Positions 25,622 through 35,292 are shown, counted from the stretch's first letter. The stretch: 64,000 nucleotides of DNA from JBNNGK01 sp050268245 (GCF_050268245.1 NZ_JBNNGK010000019.1:1-64000); one strand, 5' to 3'. The notes: generated by a model not told the origin, from the letters alone. Numbers and translations: made by a program.

Positions 25622-26413
25622 ATGAGCATCAAAAGAATTTGGGTCACCGCACTGGGCGCCATCATTTTGCTGGCGCAGACGAGCGCCGTACAGGCGGATC
25701 AACTGCAAGATATACAGCAGCGGGGCGTACTGCGGGTCGCCGTGCCACAAGATTTTCCGCCGTTTGGTTCGGTTGGCACCGATTTGCAACCGCAGGGTTA
25801 TGACATCGATATGGCGCAGTATCTGGCTGATAAGATGAAACTTAAGTTGCAATTGGTGCCGGTAACCAGCGCCAATCGGGTGCCGTATTTGCAAACCAAT
25901 AAGGTCGATCTGGTGATCTCCAGCCTGGGTAAAAACCCCGAGCGTGAAAAAGCCATCGCTTTCAGCCGCGCCTATGCGCCGTTCTTCTTAGGGGTGTTTG
26001 GCGCGAAAGACGCACAACTGCCAGATACCGCCGCGTTAGACGGTAAAACTATCGGTGTGACGCGCGGAGCCGTCGAAGACATGGTGCTGAGTGATTCTGC
26101 GCCGGCGGGGGCACAAATCAAACGTTATGAAGATAACAACACTACGCTGTCGGCCTATTTATCCGGGCAAGTGCAGTTCGTCGCTACCGGCAATCTGGTG
26201 GTGAGTGCCATCGCTCGCCAGAATCCAACCAATGCGCCGGTAGCCCAATTTATGCTGAAAGATTCGCCGTGCTACGTCGGCTTACGCTTGGGTGAACCCG
26301 CGCTGAAAGCCAAGGTGGATGAACTGATCGAACAGGCATGGCACGACCAGACGCTAAATGCGCTGTCGGAAAAGTGGCTTAAGGCACCGTTGCCCGCCAA
26401 CTTTGACGCATAA
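25622..26413 (+). CDS. hpxF: ABC transporter substrate-binding protein (amino-acid type)
   Basis: A 263-aa periplasmic binding protein (family 3 solute-binding). Signal peptide MSIKRIWVTALGAIILLAQ with cleavage near VQA-DQL, then the PFG...GYDIDMAQYLADKMKLKLQLVPV ligand-binding pattern. It starts an operon of binding protein, two permeases and ATPase. In Klebsiella the hpxFGHI transporter lies ahead of hpxJK and is linked to allantoate use, so the likely ligand is allantoate or a breakdown product; that is inference. I assigned the letters by gene order. Confidence 0.85.
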   Translation: MSIKRIWVTALGAIILLAQTSAVQADQLQDIQQRGVLRVAVPQDFPPFGSVGTDLQPQGYDIDMAQYLADKMKLKLQLVPVTSANRVPYLQTNKVDLVISSLGKNPEREKAIAFSRAYAPFFLGVFGAKDAQLPDTAALDGKTIGVTRGAVEDMVLSDSAPAGAQIKRYEDNNTTLSAYLSGQVQFVATGNLVVSAIARQNPTNAPVAQFMLKDSPCYVGLRLGEPALKAKVDELIEQAWHDQTLNALSEKWLKAPLPANFDA

Positions 26414-26425
26414 CGGGAGTGGCCG

Positions 26426-27091
26426 ATGATCTATCAGCTGAACTTTCCCGCCCTGTGGCCGTTTCTGCCCGAACTGTTAGCGGGGCTCTGGACCACCATT
26501 GAGTTGACGACGCTGACGACGTTGATGGGAGTAGCGTTGGGCATCGTCGGCGCGGCGATTCGCACCGGCCAGCCGTGTTTGTTGAGCCGGGTATGGGGCG
26601 CGTATGTCGAATTGGTGCGCAATACGCCGTTCGTGGTGCAGCTGTTCTTCATCGTGTTTGGTCTGCCGAGCCTGGGCTGGACATTAACCGCTGGACAGGC
26701 GGCGTTGCTGGCGATGGTGATCAATTTGGCGGCGTACAGCACGGAGATCATCCGTGCCGGTATTCAGGTCACGCCGAAAGGCCAGTGGGAAGCGGGGCGG
26801 GTATTGGGGTTCACCCGTAGCCAGACTTTTCTGCGCATTGTGCTGCCGCCGTCGTTGCAACGGATTTATCCGGCGCTGGTCAGCCAGTGCATTATCGTGA
26901 TGCTGGGCTCGTCGGTGGTATCGCAGGTAGCGTTCGAAGAACTGACCTTCGCCGCTAATCTGATTCAGTCGCGTACCTTCCTCAGTTTTGAAGTCTATTT
27001 GGTGACGACGCTGTGTTATCTGCTGTTGTCGGTATTGATGCGGCAGTTGCTGCTGGCTGCCGGACGGTGCTTTCTCGGGAGCCAAGGCTGA
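26426..27091 (+). CDS. hpxG: ABC transporter permease (HisMQ type), first
   Basis: A 221-aa inner-membrane permease of the amino acid ABC family with about five helices. The EAA-like loop is AGIQVTPKGQWEAGRVLGF (about 111-129). It begins 12 bp after the binding protein and its stop overlaps the next ATG. Confidence 0.88.
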   Translation: MIYQLNFPALWPFLPELLAGLWTTIELTTLTTLMGVALGIVGAAIRTGQPCLLSRVWGAYVELVRNTPFVVQLFFIVFGLPSLGWTLTAGQAALLAMVINLAAYSTEIIRAGIQVTPKGQWEAGRVLGFTRSQTFLRIVLPPSLQRIYPALVSQCIIVMLGSSVVSQVAFEELTFAANLIQSRTFLSFEVYLVTTLCYLLLSVLMRQLLLAAGRCFLGSQG

Positions 27092-27747
27092 TGATGACCT
27101 TCACCGATTGGGACATTGTGCGCAATTTGCTACTGGCGGCACGTTGGACACTGCTGTTGTCACTGACCGCATTTTTGGGTGGCACGCTGGTCACACTGCC
27201 GTTACTGCTATTACGGCTGAGTCAACGCCGCTGGGCGACGCGCATGGTGCGCGCTTATGCCGAACTGTTTCAGGGCACACCGCTGCTGATGCAACTGTTT
27301 TTGGCGTTCTTCGGTTTGGCGCTGTTGGGCATTGACGTCAGCCCATGGAGTGCGGCGGCGCTGGCGTTAACCCTGTTTACCAGCGCTTTTCTGGTGGACA
27401 TTTGGTCGGGCAGTATCGCGGCGTTGCCAAAAGGCCAGTGGGAGGCGGCACGATGCCTCGGGCTGGGTTTCGGCCAGACGATGTTACGGGTGATTGTGCC
27501 GCAGGCGGTACGCATCGCCATTGCGCCCACCGTAGGGTTTTCGGTACAGGTGATTAAAGGCACCGCGCTGGCCTCGATCATTGGTTTCGTCGAACTGACC
27601 AAAGCGGGCACCATGCTGAATAACGTCACCTATCAACCGTTTAAGGTCTTTGGTCTGGTTGCGTTGGGCTACTTCCTGATGTGTTATCCGCTGTCGCGTT
27701 ACAGCCATTATCTGGAGAAAAAATTCCATGCCGCTGATCACCATTAA
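27091..27747 (+). CDS. hpxH: ABC transporter permease (HisMQ type), second
   Basis: A 218-aa permease with the EAA-type loop GSIAALPKGQWEAARCLGLG (about 110-129), similar to the first permease. ATG 27091 overlaps the stop of the previous gene (ATGA-type coupling); the frame is open upstream to 27013 but that would overlap deeply. It overlaps the ATPase start by 20 bp. Confidence 0.87.
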   Translation: MMTFTDWDIVRNLLLAARWTLLLSLTAFLGGTLVTLPLLLLRLSQRRWATRMVRAYAELFQGTPLLMQLFLAFFGLALLGIDVSPWSAAALALTLFTSAFLVDIWSGSIAALPKGQWEAARCLGLGFGQTMLRVIVPQAVRIAIAPTVGFSVQVIKGTALASIIGFVELTKAGTMLNNVTYQPFKVFGLVALGYFLMCYPLSRYSHYLEKKFHAADHH

Positions 27748-28471
27748 TCAGGTTCAAAAATATTACGGTCAGAATCATGTGCTGAAAGGCGTGGATTTGG
27801 ACATCGATATGGGCGAGGTCATTTCGATCATTGGCCGCAGCGGCTCGGGCAAAAGCACCCTGCTGCGCTGCATCAACGGGCTGGAAGGCTATCAAGATGG
27901 CAGCATCAAACTCGGCGGTATGACTATCACCGATCGTGATTCGCAGGCGCGTGAAATCAGCCGCTCGATCGGCATGGTATTCCAAAGTTTCAATCTGTTC
28001 CCGCATATGACCGCGCTGGAAAACGTCATGCTGGCACCGCGCCGCGTATTGAAGAAAAGCCCGGCCGCGTGCCGCACGCTGGCGGAAGAGATGCTGAACA
28101 AGGTTGGGTTAGCGGAACGTATGCACTATGCACCGGCTAGCCTGTCCGGTGGGCAACAACAGCGGGTGGCGATCGCCCGTGCCTTGGCGATGCAACCCAA
28201 GGTACTGCTGTGCGATGAAATCACCTCGGCGCTCGATCCTGAATTGGTGGGGGAGGTGCTGAAAGTGCTGGAGCAGTTAGCCAAAGAGGGCATGACGCTC
28301 ATCTTGGTGACACACGAGATGAACTTCGCCCGTGAGGTGGGCGATCGGGTGGTGTTCATGCATCAAGGCACCGTCTGGGAGCAGGGGGACAGCCGAACGC
28401 TGTTCGCCAACCCGCAAACCCAAGAATTAAAACAGTTTATTGCATCCGTTCGTGGTCTATCTGAAGCCTGA
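27728..28471 (+). CDS. hpxI: ABC transporter ATP-binding protein
   Basis: A 247-aa ATPase of the polar amino acid family: Walker A GRSGSGKST (about 37-45), Q-loop VFQSFNLFPHMT, signature LSGGQQQRVAIARAL, Walker B LLCDEITSALDP and His switch VTHEM. It energises the transporter encoded by the three genes before it. Confidence 0.9.
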   Translation: MPLITINQVQKYYGQNHVLKGVDLDIDMGEVISIIGRSGSGKSTLLRCINGLEGYQDGSIKLGGMTITDRDSQAREISRSIGMVFQSFNLFPHMTALENVMLAPRRVLKKSPAACRTLAEEMLNKVGLAERMHYAPASLSGGQQQRVAIARALAMQPKVLLCDEITSALDPELVGEVLKVLEQLAKEGMTLILVTHEMNFAREVGDRVVFMHQGTVWEQGDSRTLFANPQTQELKQFIASVRGLSEA

Positions 28472-28518
28472 ACGCGCGGTGTTAGCATAATAACTTATTA
28501 AGTTGGCAAGGGATTAAC

Positions 28519-29760
28519 ATGACAGAACTCACTCACTTCAAACAAATCAATCCCCCGCATCGTCTGCTGATGGGGCCGGGGCCGATCAACGCCGACCCGC
28601 GGGTGTTGCGGGCCATGTCGAGCCAGTTGATTGGTCAGTACGATCCGGCGATGACCGATTATATGAATCAGGTGATGGTGCTATACCGCGCTTTATTCCG
28701 CACGGAAAACCGTTGGACTCTGCTGGTGGATGGCACTTCACGCGCCGGTATTGAGGCGGTACTGGTTTCGGCGATTCGTCCCGGGGATAAAGTGCTGGTG
28801 CCGGTGTTTGGCCGCTTCGGTCATTTACTGTGTGAAATTGCCCGCCGCTGCCATGCAGAGGTGCACACCATCGAAGCGCCGTGGGGAGAGGTGTTTAGCG
28901 CTGACCAGATTGAAGACGCGATCAAAAAAGTGCGGCCGCGCTTGTTGTTGACGGTGCAGGGCGACACCTCGACCACCATGTTGCAACCGCTGGCGGAGTT
29001 GGGCGAAATCTGTCGCCGTCATGGCGTGCTGTTTTATACCGATGCCACCGCCTCGTTTGCGGGTAACCCGTTGGAAACCGATGCCTGGGGGCTGGATGCG
29101 GTTTCTGCCGGATTGCAAAAGTGCCTGGGTGGCCCATCCGGCAGCGCACCCGTGACGCTAAGCCCGCAGTTTGCTGAGCTTATTCGCCGTCGACAATGCG
29201 TCGAACAAGGTATTCGTACCGCGGAACATGCCGACGGTGAGGATGAGACGATCGCGTCCAACTATTTCGATCTCGGCATGATCATGGACTACTGGGGGCC
29301 AGAGCGGCTGAACCACCATACTGAAGCGACCAGTATGTTGTTTGCCGCCCGCGAATGTGCACGGGTGATCTTGGAAGAGGGGCTAGATAACACCATTGCC
29401 CGCCATCGTCTGCACGGTGCGGCAATGTTGGCGGGGATTCAGGGCATGGGCCTACAGGCATTTGGCGATCTCGACAACCGCATGAGCAACGTGTTGGGGG
29501 TGGAGATCCCCACGGGCGTACAGGGGGAGCAGGTGCGCCAAATGATGCTGAATGATTTCGCCATCGAAATTGGCACCTCGTTTGGCCCGTTACAGGGCAA
29601 GATTTGGCGCATTGGCACCATGGGCTATAACGCGCGTAAAGATTGCGTGCTGCAAACGCTAGCCGCCCTGGAAGCGGTGCTCAATCGTCTGGGGTTTGCC
29701 AGCAAACAGGGCGAGGCGTTACAGGCGGCCTGGAACGTTTACGATCGCGGGAGTTGCTGA
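28519..29760 (+). CDS. hpxJ: Ureidoglycine-type aminotransferase, class V (HpxJ)
   Basis: A 413-aa PLP enzyme of the PucG/HpxJ group. GPGPINADPRVLRAM marks the N-terminus and the Schiff-base Lys is in SAGLQKCLGGPSG (about Lys201). HpxJ/PucG transfers the amino group of S-ureidoglycine to an oxo acid, giving oxalurate, which feeds the hpxWXYZ products. The stop overlaps the hpxK start. Confidence 0.9.
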   Translation: MTELTHFKQINPPHRLLMGPGPINADPRVLRAMSSQLIGQYDPAMTDYMNQVMVLYRALFRTENRWTLLVDGTSRAGIEAVLVSAIRPGDKVLVPVFGRFGHLLCEIARRCHAEVHTIEAPWGEVFSADQIEDAIKKVRPRLLLTVQGDTSTTMLQPLAELGEICRRHGVLFYTDATASFAGNPLETDAWGLDAVSAGLQKCLGGPSGSAPVTLSPQFAELIRRRQCVEQGIRTAEHADGEDETIASNYFDLGMIMDYWGPERLNHHTEATSMLFAARECARVILEEGLDNTIARHRLHGAAMLAGIQGMGLQAFGDLDNRMSNVLGVEIPTGVQGEQVRQMMLNDFAIEIGTSFGPLQGKIWRIGTMGYNARKDCVLQTLAALEAVLNRLGFASKQGEALQAAWNVYDRGSC

Positions 29761-31019
29761 TGACGCCGCGCTTGACCGCCGCAGCGGCGGAACAGGCAGC
29801 GGCGCGGGTGATGGCGCGCAGCGATGCGCTGGCGGCTATCAGCGCAACGCCCGGCCAACTGACGCGCGTTTATCTCTCCCCCGAACACCTGCGTGCAAAC
29901 CAGATGGTGGGGGAGTGGATGCGCAGCATCGGTATGCAAGTCTGGCAAGACAGCGTCGGTAATATCTGCGGCCGTTACGAGGGGCTAACTCCCGGTGCGC
30001 CGGCGCTACTGCTGGGCTCGCATCTGGATACGGTGCGTAACGCGGGGCGATACGATGGCATGCTCGGCGTGCTGACGGCGTTAGAGGTAATCGCACATTT
30101 ACATGCGCAACAGCGTCGTCTGCCGGTGGCGTTGGAGGTGATTGGTTTTGCCGATGAAGAAGGCACACGATTTGGCATCGCGCTACTGGGCAGCAAAGGG
30201 ATCACCGGTCAGTGGCCAGCCGATTGGCTAACGCGCACCGATGCTGATGGCATCAGCGTGGCGCAGGCATTGCGTGATGCGGGGCTGAATCCGCAGACAA
30301 TCGGCGAAGCACAGCGTGCGCCGCAGGATTTTTGCGGTTATCTGGAACTGCATATTGAACAGGGACCGTGTCTGGAAGCGGCGGATATGGCGCTTGGCGT
30401 GGTAACGGCGATCAACGGTGCGCGTCGGTTGAACTGCTTGTTTAGCGGAGAAGCCGGACATGCGGGCACCGTGCCGATGGCACAGCGTAAAGATGCGCTG
30501 GCGGCGGCGGCAGAGTGGATGGTCGCGGTTGAACACCTTACCCGTGACAGCGGCCCGCATTTGGTGGCGACGGTGGGGCAAATCGCGAGTCTGCCGGGGG
30601 CGGTGAATGTGATCCCCGGACAAGTGCGGCTATCGCTGGATGTGCGTGGCCCGCAGGATGGCCCGTTGGCGGTACTGTTAGCGCAGTTATTGCAGCAGGC
30701 AGAGAGGATCTCGGCACGTCGTGGGGTGCAATTTACGCATGAAGAGTTCTACCGCATTAACGCCACCGCCTGCGATAGCGATCTTCAGCGCCATTGGTAT
30801 GACGCGGTGATGCAGGTGCAGGGGCGTAGTCTGGCGTTGCCGAGCGGAGCCGGACATGACGCGATTGCCGTTGCCGCCCATTGGCCGGTGGGGATGCTGT
30901 TTGTCCGCTGCGCGCGCGGTATTAGCCATCATCCTGATGAATCCGTTATGTCCTCGGATGTGGCGCTGGCCATTCAAGCCTATAGCCACGCGGTACAACG
31001 TATTGGAGAAACGCGATGA
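29760..31019 (+). CDS. hpxK: Allantoate amidohydrolase (HpxK)
   Basis: A 419-aa M20-family zinc amidohydrolase. Metal ligands can be traced: GSHLDTVRNAGRYDGMLGVL, FADEEGTRFG, LELHIEQGPCLE and SGAGHDA. It opens allantoate to ureidoglycine, ammonia and CO2. ATG 29760 overlaps the hpxJ stop (TGATGA); the open frame reaches back to 29643 but lies inside hpxJ. It also overlaps hpxQ by 4 bp. Confidence 0.92.
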   Translation: MTPRLTAAAAEQAAARVMARSDALAAISATPGQLTRVYLSPEHLRANQMVGEWMRSIGMQVWQDSVGNICGRYEGLTPGAPALLLGSHLDTVRNAGRYDGMLGVLTALEVIAHLHAQQRRLPVALEVIGFADEEGTRFGIALLGSKGITGQWPADWLTRTDADGISVAQALRDAGLNPQTIGEAQRAPQDFCGYLELHIEQGPCLEAADMALGVVTAINGARRLNCLFSGEAGHAGTVPMAQRKDALAAAAEWMVAVEHLTRDSGPHLVATVGQIASLPGAVNVIPGQVRLSLDVRGPQDGPLAVLLAQLLQQAERISARRGVQFTHEEFYRINATACDSDLQRHWYDAVMQVQGRSLALPSGAGHDAIAVAAHWPVGMLFVRCARGISHHPDESVMSSDVALAIQAYSHAVQRIGETR

Positions 31020-31522
31020 ACTTGCAGCGATTTAACCGTCTGCCTGCCGCCGAGGCGGCAGAATGGCTGCGTCCCTGCGCGGATATTAACGCATGGATTC
31101 ATGCGTTGGTGGCCGCACGGCCTTTTCGCGATCGCGACAGCTTACTGCGGGCGGCCGAACAGGCCGCGCAGGTTTGGCAGGCGGAAGATATCGAGCGGGC
31201 ACTGGCGCAACATCCGCGTATTGGCGAACGCGCCTCAGGGCAGGGGCGTGAGGCGCAGTTTTCGGCGGATGAACAATCCGCCGTGAATGCTGACGATGAT
31301 GCGTTGGCGCAGGCCTTGCGGGAGGGTAACCGGCGTTACGAAAGCCAATTTGGCAACGTATTTCTGATCTGCGCCGCCGGCCGTGACGGGCATACCATTT
31401 TGCAGGCGTTGGAACGTCGGTTGCGTAACACTCCGCAGCAGGAACAGCGTGAAACCGCAGAGCAGTTGCGGGAGATCGCGTTGTTACGATTACAGGAGCG
31501 ATTAAGCGATGAGTCAGATTAG
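31016..31522 (+). CDS. hpxQ: 2-oxo-4-hydroxy-4-carboxy-5-ureidoimidazoline (OHCU) decarboxylase
   Basis: A 168-aa UraD-type decarboxylase. The catalytic His lies in AQHPRIGE (about 64-71), followed by the FLICAAGRDGHTILQALERRL helix. It converts OHCU to S-allantoin, the third step after urate oxidation. It overlaps hpxK at its start and hpxT at its end, in a tight operon. Confidence 0.92.
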   Translation: MNLQRFNRLPAAEAAEWLRPCADINAWIHALVAARPFRDRDSLLRAAEQAAQVWQAEDIERALAQHPRIGERASGQGREAQFSADEQSAVNADDDALAQALREGNRRYESQFGNVFLICAAGRDGHTILQALERRLRNTPQQEQRETAEQLREIALLRLQERLSDESD

Positions 31523-31844
31523 TACCCATATTCTTGATACGTCCGTTGGCAAACCGGCTGCACAGGTACGCGTGTGGCTGGAGTCAGAGCAGCATCAACA
31601 ATGGCAGACACTGGCACACAGCCAGACCGATGCCGATGGCCGAGCGCACGATCTGGTGCCGGGCGGATTGACGGCGGGGCATTATCGCCTGTGTGCCGAT
31701 TTGGGCGCTTACTTTGCTGCCGACGGGCGAGACACCTTGTATGCGACGGCGATCGTTGATTTTGTCATCCGCGATGCGACGCAGCATTACCATTTGCCGC
31801 TGCTGGTGGCACCGTACGCCTATTCAACCTATCGGGGCAGTTAA
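31509..31844 (+). CDS. hpxT: 5-hydroxyisourate hydrolase
   Basis: A 111-aa transthyretin-like enzyme. It starts with ISTHILDTSVGKPA (catalytic His7) and ends in the family signature YSTYRGS. It opens 5-hydroxyisourate to OHCU, the step before HpxQ. Its start overlaps hpxQ by 14 bp. Confidence 0.94.
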   Translation: MSQISTHILDTSVGKPAAQVRVWLESEQHQQWQTLAHSQTDADGRAHDLVPGGLTAGHYRLCADLGAYFAADGRDTLYATAIVDFVIRDATQHYHLPLLVAPYAYSTYRGS

Positions 31845-31875
31845 CACCGCGCCAATCCACTGAGACGAGGAATGT

Positions 31876-33228
31876 ATGACGCTACCGCACCATCGGGACG
31901 CGGCTTCGTGCCGCCCGGAAGATGAGCAATTGCCGCTGGGGAAAACATTCGCCTACGGTTTACAGCATATTCTGACCATGTACGGTGGGATTATTGCGCC
32001 ACCGTTGATCATTGGTTCAGCGGCCGGGTTGAGTGCGCCGCAGATTGGCATGTTGGTGACCGCAGCGCTGTTCGTCAGCGGGTTGGCGACGCTGTTACAA
32101 ACCTTAGGACTGCCGCTGTTCGGCTCACGTTTGCCACTGGTGCAGGGCGTCTCTTTTGCTGGGGTGGCGACGATGGTGACGATTGTCAGCGGTGACGGCG
32201 GCTTACCGGCGGTGTTTGGCGCGGTTATCGCCGCTTCGCTGATCGGCCTGCTGATTGCGCCTTTTTTCTCACACATTATTCGCTATTTCCCGCCGGTGGT
32301 GACGGGCACGGTGGTGACGGTGATTGGCTTGTCGCTGATGCCGGTGGCGGTACGCTGGGCGATGGGCGGCAACGCCCACGCGGCGGATTGGGGCTCGACG
32401 GGTAATATCGGTCTGGCGGCGTTTACCTTAGCGGTGATCCTGTTACTCAATAAAGTGGGAACGCCAGCGTTAAAGCGCCTTTCGGTGCTATTGGCGATGC
32501 TAATTGGCTGCATCGTCGCTGCTGCGCAGGGGAAAGTGGATTTTTCTGCGGTTGGTGATGGCGCTTGGGTGGCACTGCCGCAGCCGTTGATGTTTGGCTG
32601 GCCGACCTTCGAATTGAGCGCGATACTTTCCATGCTGCTGATTGTGCTGGTGTTACTGACCGAAACGACCGCCGGGCTGATTGCGGTGGGTGAGATCGTC
32701 GGTTCGCCGGTGGGGCCGCGACGTATTGCCAACGGATTACGCGCCGATATGCTGTCCAGCGCGCTGTCGCCGCTGTTTAATTCATTCCCGCAGAGTTCGT
32801 TTGCGCAAAATATCGGGCTGGTGGCGATCACCGGCGTGAAGAGCCGTTTTGTCGTTAGCGCAGGCGGCGCGTTATTGGTGATGTTAGGGCTATTGCCGGT
32901 GTTAGGCACGGTCGTCGCCTGTATCCCGCTGCCGGTATTGGGCGGCGCAGGCGTGGTGCTGTTTGGTTCGGTGGCGGCAAGTGGCATTCGGACCTTAGCC
33001 AAGGTCGAATACAAAGACAATATGAATCTGGTGGTGGTGGCGACGGCGATTGCCTTTGGCATGATCCCGATCGTCATGCCCACCTTCTACGATCAATTCC
33101 CTGGCTGGGTACGAACGCTGTTACATTCCGGCATAAGCGCATCGTGTTTGGCGGCGCTGCTGCTAAACCGGTTGTTCAACCGGATTGAAACCACAGAGCT
33201 CGCCCAGACCAAGGAGGAGGTATCCTGA
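31876..33228 (+). CDS. hpxP: Uric acid/xanthine permease (NCS2)
   Basis: A 450-aa NCS2 (nucleobase-ascorbate transporter) permease. QSSFAQNIGLVAITGVKSRFV (about 315-335) is the family signature and AFGMIPIVMP is near residue 395. Purines such as urate or xanthine are the expected substrates. It closes the sigma-54-controlled operon 31 bp after hpxT. Convergent with yafV. Confidence 0.9.
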   Translation: MTLPHHRDAASCRPEDEQLPLGKTFAYGLQHILTMYGGIIAPPLIIGSAAGLSAPQIGMLVTAALFVSGLATLLQTLGLPLFGSRLPLVQGVSFAGVATMVTIVSGDGGLPAVFGAVIAASLIGLLIAPFFSHIIRYFPPVVTGTVVTVIGLSLMPVAVRWAMGGNAHAADWGSTGNIGLAAFTLAVILLLNKVGTPALKRLSVLLAMLIGCIVAAAQGKVDFSAVGDGAWVALPQPLMFGWPTFELSAILSMLLIVLVLLTETTAGLIAVGEIVGSPVGPRRIANGLRADMLSSALSPLFNSFPQSSFAQNIGLVAITGVKSRFVVSAGGALLVMLGLLPVLGTVVACIPLPVLGGAGVVLFGSVAASGIRTLAKVEYKDNMNLVVVATAIAFGMIPIVMPTFYDQFPGWVRTLLHSGISASCLAALLLNRLFNRIETTELAQTKEEVS

Positions 33229-33261
33229 ATCGGATGGGGCACGGGCGTCGCGCATAACCGG

Positions 33262-34035
33262 TTAATCGTGACACTGGAAGCGATCGGCGTCGCGCCAGGC
33301 CGGGAAGGCAGCACGATAGTGTTGCAGATCGTCTCGCGACAGCGCGGCGTCCAATTGCGCGGCGGTATGCGGTGCGGCATCGGCCAGCGGTTCCCCCTGT
33401 GGGCTGAGGATCAGGCTGTCACCGCTGTAACAGATGCCGTTGCCATCCTCGCCCACCCGGTTGCAACCTGCCACGTAGGCCTGATTCTCTATCGCTCTTG
33501 CCGCCAACAACGTTTGCCAGTGTTGGCGGCGCGCAGCCGGCCAATTGGCGACGTACAACGCGAGATCATAATCTTGTTGATTGCGCGACCAGACGGGAAA
33601 ACGCAGGTCGTAACAGATTTGCGGCAAAATACGCCAACCGCGCCATTCAATAATCTCGCGTCGGTCCCCCGCCTGATAATGCAAATGTTCCCCGGCCATG
33701 CGGAACAGATGGCGTTTGTCATAACCGTGTACGCGCCCACCAGGCTCGACCATCAAAAAGCGGTTCACCGCGCCGTTGGCCGTTCGTATAGCGACGCTGC
33801 CGCCGATCAGCGCGTTAGTTTTTGCCGCCCAGCCGCGCAACCAATCGATCACGCGTTGTTCCGACAGCGCACTTTTACTGGCTTCCATCGCAAAGCCGGT
33901 GGTGAACATTTCTGGCAGGGCAATCACATCGCGGCCGGTTAGCGCGGCCAGACATTGATCAAAATGCCGCAGATTGGCTTCGCCATCGCACCAGACCAGC
34001 GGTTGTTGCAACAGGGTAAGATTTAAAGTCGACAT
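33262..34035 (-). CDS. yafV: Omega-amidase YafV
   Basis: A 257-aa carbon-nitrogen hydrolase (nitrilase superfamily) with Glu42 (LPEMF), Lys106 (YDKRHLF) and Cys140 (ICYDLRF). It hydrolyses alpha-ketoglutaramate and alpha-ketosuccinamate; with the neighbouring methionine aminotransferase YbdL it makes glutamine-dependent transamination irreversible. It overlaps the end of ybdL by 13 bp, so the pair forms an operon. Convergent with hpxP. Confidence 0.93.
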   Translation of the reverse strand: MSTLNLTLLQQPLVWCDGEANLRHFDQCLAALTGRDVIALPEMFTTGFAMEASKSALSEQRVIDWLRGWAAKTNALIGGSVAIRTANGAVNRFLMVEPGGRVHGYDKRHLFRMAGEHLHYQAGDRREIIEWRGWRILPQICYDLRFPVWSRNQQDYDLALYVANWPAARRQHWQTLLAARAIENQAYVAGCNRVGEDGNGICYSGDSLILSPQGEPLADAAPHTAAQLDAALSRDDLQHYRAAFPAWRDADRFQCHD

Positions 34036-35183
34036 AATCGCTCCGCGGCGCTATCCAGCGTGGCATCTTGTTTGGCAAAGCACAGCCGGATTAATTGATG
34101 AGGAAAAGGATCGGCGCAGAACACCGACAGCGGGATCGCCGCCACGCCGACGTGTTCGGTTAACCAGTGGCAGAACGCCACATCATCGAGATCGGAAACG
34201 GCACGGTAATCGGCCAGTAAAAAATAGGTGCCTTCACACGGTAAAATCTTTAGTCGGCTCTGGCTTAACGCTTGCACAAAGCGGTCACGCTTGGCGCGAT
34301 AAAACGCCGGTAACTGCTGCCAATGTTGCGGTTGGTCACGCAACATATCCGCCAGCGCCAACTGCGCCGGGGTGTTGACCGCGAAGGTCAGATATTGGTG
34401 CACCTTGCGGAGTTCGGCGCTCAGTGCTGGCGGGGCGACGCAGTAGCCCACTTTCCACCCGGTCATGTGGAAGGTTTTACCAAATGAGGAGACGGCCATC
34501 GCCCGCTGGCGCAGTTGTGGATGTGCCAATACGCTGGCATGGCCGTCTGCGGCAAAACAGATGTGCTCATACACTTCATCACTGAGCAGGTAGATTTCGT
34601 GTTCGGCAATCGCCAGCCACAGTTGCTGCCAGTCCTCGGTGTGCCAGACGCTGGCGGAAGGATTGTGCGGCGTATTGACGATCACCAGCCGGGTGCGCGG
34701 GGAAAGCAGCTCGCTAAATTGTTGCCAGTCAATGGTGAACGCCGGAGGCTGCAATGTAATACGCTTCAGTACACCGCCGCAGAGTTGCACCGCCGGCGCG
34801 TAACTGTCATAGCTCGGATCGAAACAAATGACTTCGTCGCCCGGTCGTACCAGCGCGCTAATGGCGGCGAACAGCGCCTCCGTTGCTCCCGCCGTCACCG
34901 TGACTTCATGATCGGCATCCGGCCGCCAGCCATAGCGTTGGGCGGTTTTATCGGCGATCGCCTCACGCAGCGGTGCAACACCTGTCATCGGGGCATATTG
35001 GTTGGCTCCTTGGCTAACGTGCCATGCCAGGCGTTGTTTGAGATAGTCTGGCCCATCGAAATCCGGGAAGCCTTGCGACAGATTAATCGCCTGATGCTGT
35101 GACGCCAGCGCACTCATTTGGCTAAAAATAGTGGTGCCGAGGGCGGGGAGTTTACTGTCGGGAATCGGTGCTGAAAGTGTCAT
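34023..35183 (-). CDS. ybdL: Methionine aminotransferase YbdL
   Basis: A 386-aa class I/II PLP aminotransferase that agrees with E. coli YbdL along its whole length. NTPHNPSA and SSFGKTFHMTGWKVGY (Schiff-base Lys about 235) are visible. It completes methionine salvage by transaminating 2-oxo-4-methylthiobutanoate to methionine, the last step after MtnD. It diverges from mtnB over MetJ-type boxes at 35277-35292, so both sides may be MetJ-controlled. Confidence 0.92.
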   Translation of the reverse strand: MTLSAPIPDSKLPALGTTIFSQMSALASQHQAINLSQGFPDFDGPDYLKQRLAWHVSQGANQYAPMTGVAPLREAIADKTAQRYGWRPDADHEVTVTAGATEALFAAISALVRPGDEVICFDPSYDSYAPAVQLCGGVLKRITLQPPAFTIDWQQFSELLSPRTRLVIVNTPHNPSASVWHTEDWQQLWLAIAEHEIYLLSDEVYEHICFAADGHASVLAHPQLRQRAMAVSSFGKTFHMTGWKVGYCVAPPALSAELRKVHQYLTFAVNTPAQLALADMLRDQPQHWQQLPAFYRAKRDRFVQALSQSRLKILPCEGTYFLLADYRAVSDLDDVAFCHWLTEHVGVAAIPLSVFCADPFPHQLIRLCFAKQDATLDSAAERLCRL

Positions 35184-35276
35184 GGCGGTTCGCGTTTCCC
35201 CATTTGTTTCATCGCGTTATTTACGGTTATGCATATGTTGCTGACAATACACCACAATGTTACTATCTGGCAATAA

Positions 35277-35292
35277 AGACGTTTAGATGGCT
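35277..35292. promoter_or_regulatory. MetJ-type boxes upstream of mtnB
   Basis: Two adjacent octamers, AGACGTTT and AGATGGCT, resemble the tandem AGACGTCT boxes of the methionine repressor MetJ. They lie 17-32 bases before mtnB, between divergent ybdL and mtnB. Confidence 0.65.

Noticed and set aside
32283..33083. 266-codon open frame antisense to hpxP
   Set aside because: Mirror of a hydrophobic permease gene; no own features.
33268..33942. 224-codon open frame antisense to yafV
   Set aside because: yafV has all three catalytic residues; the antisense frame has none of its own.
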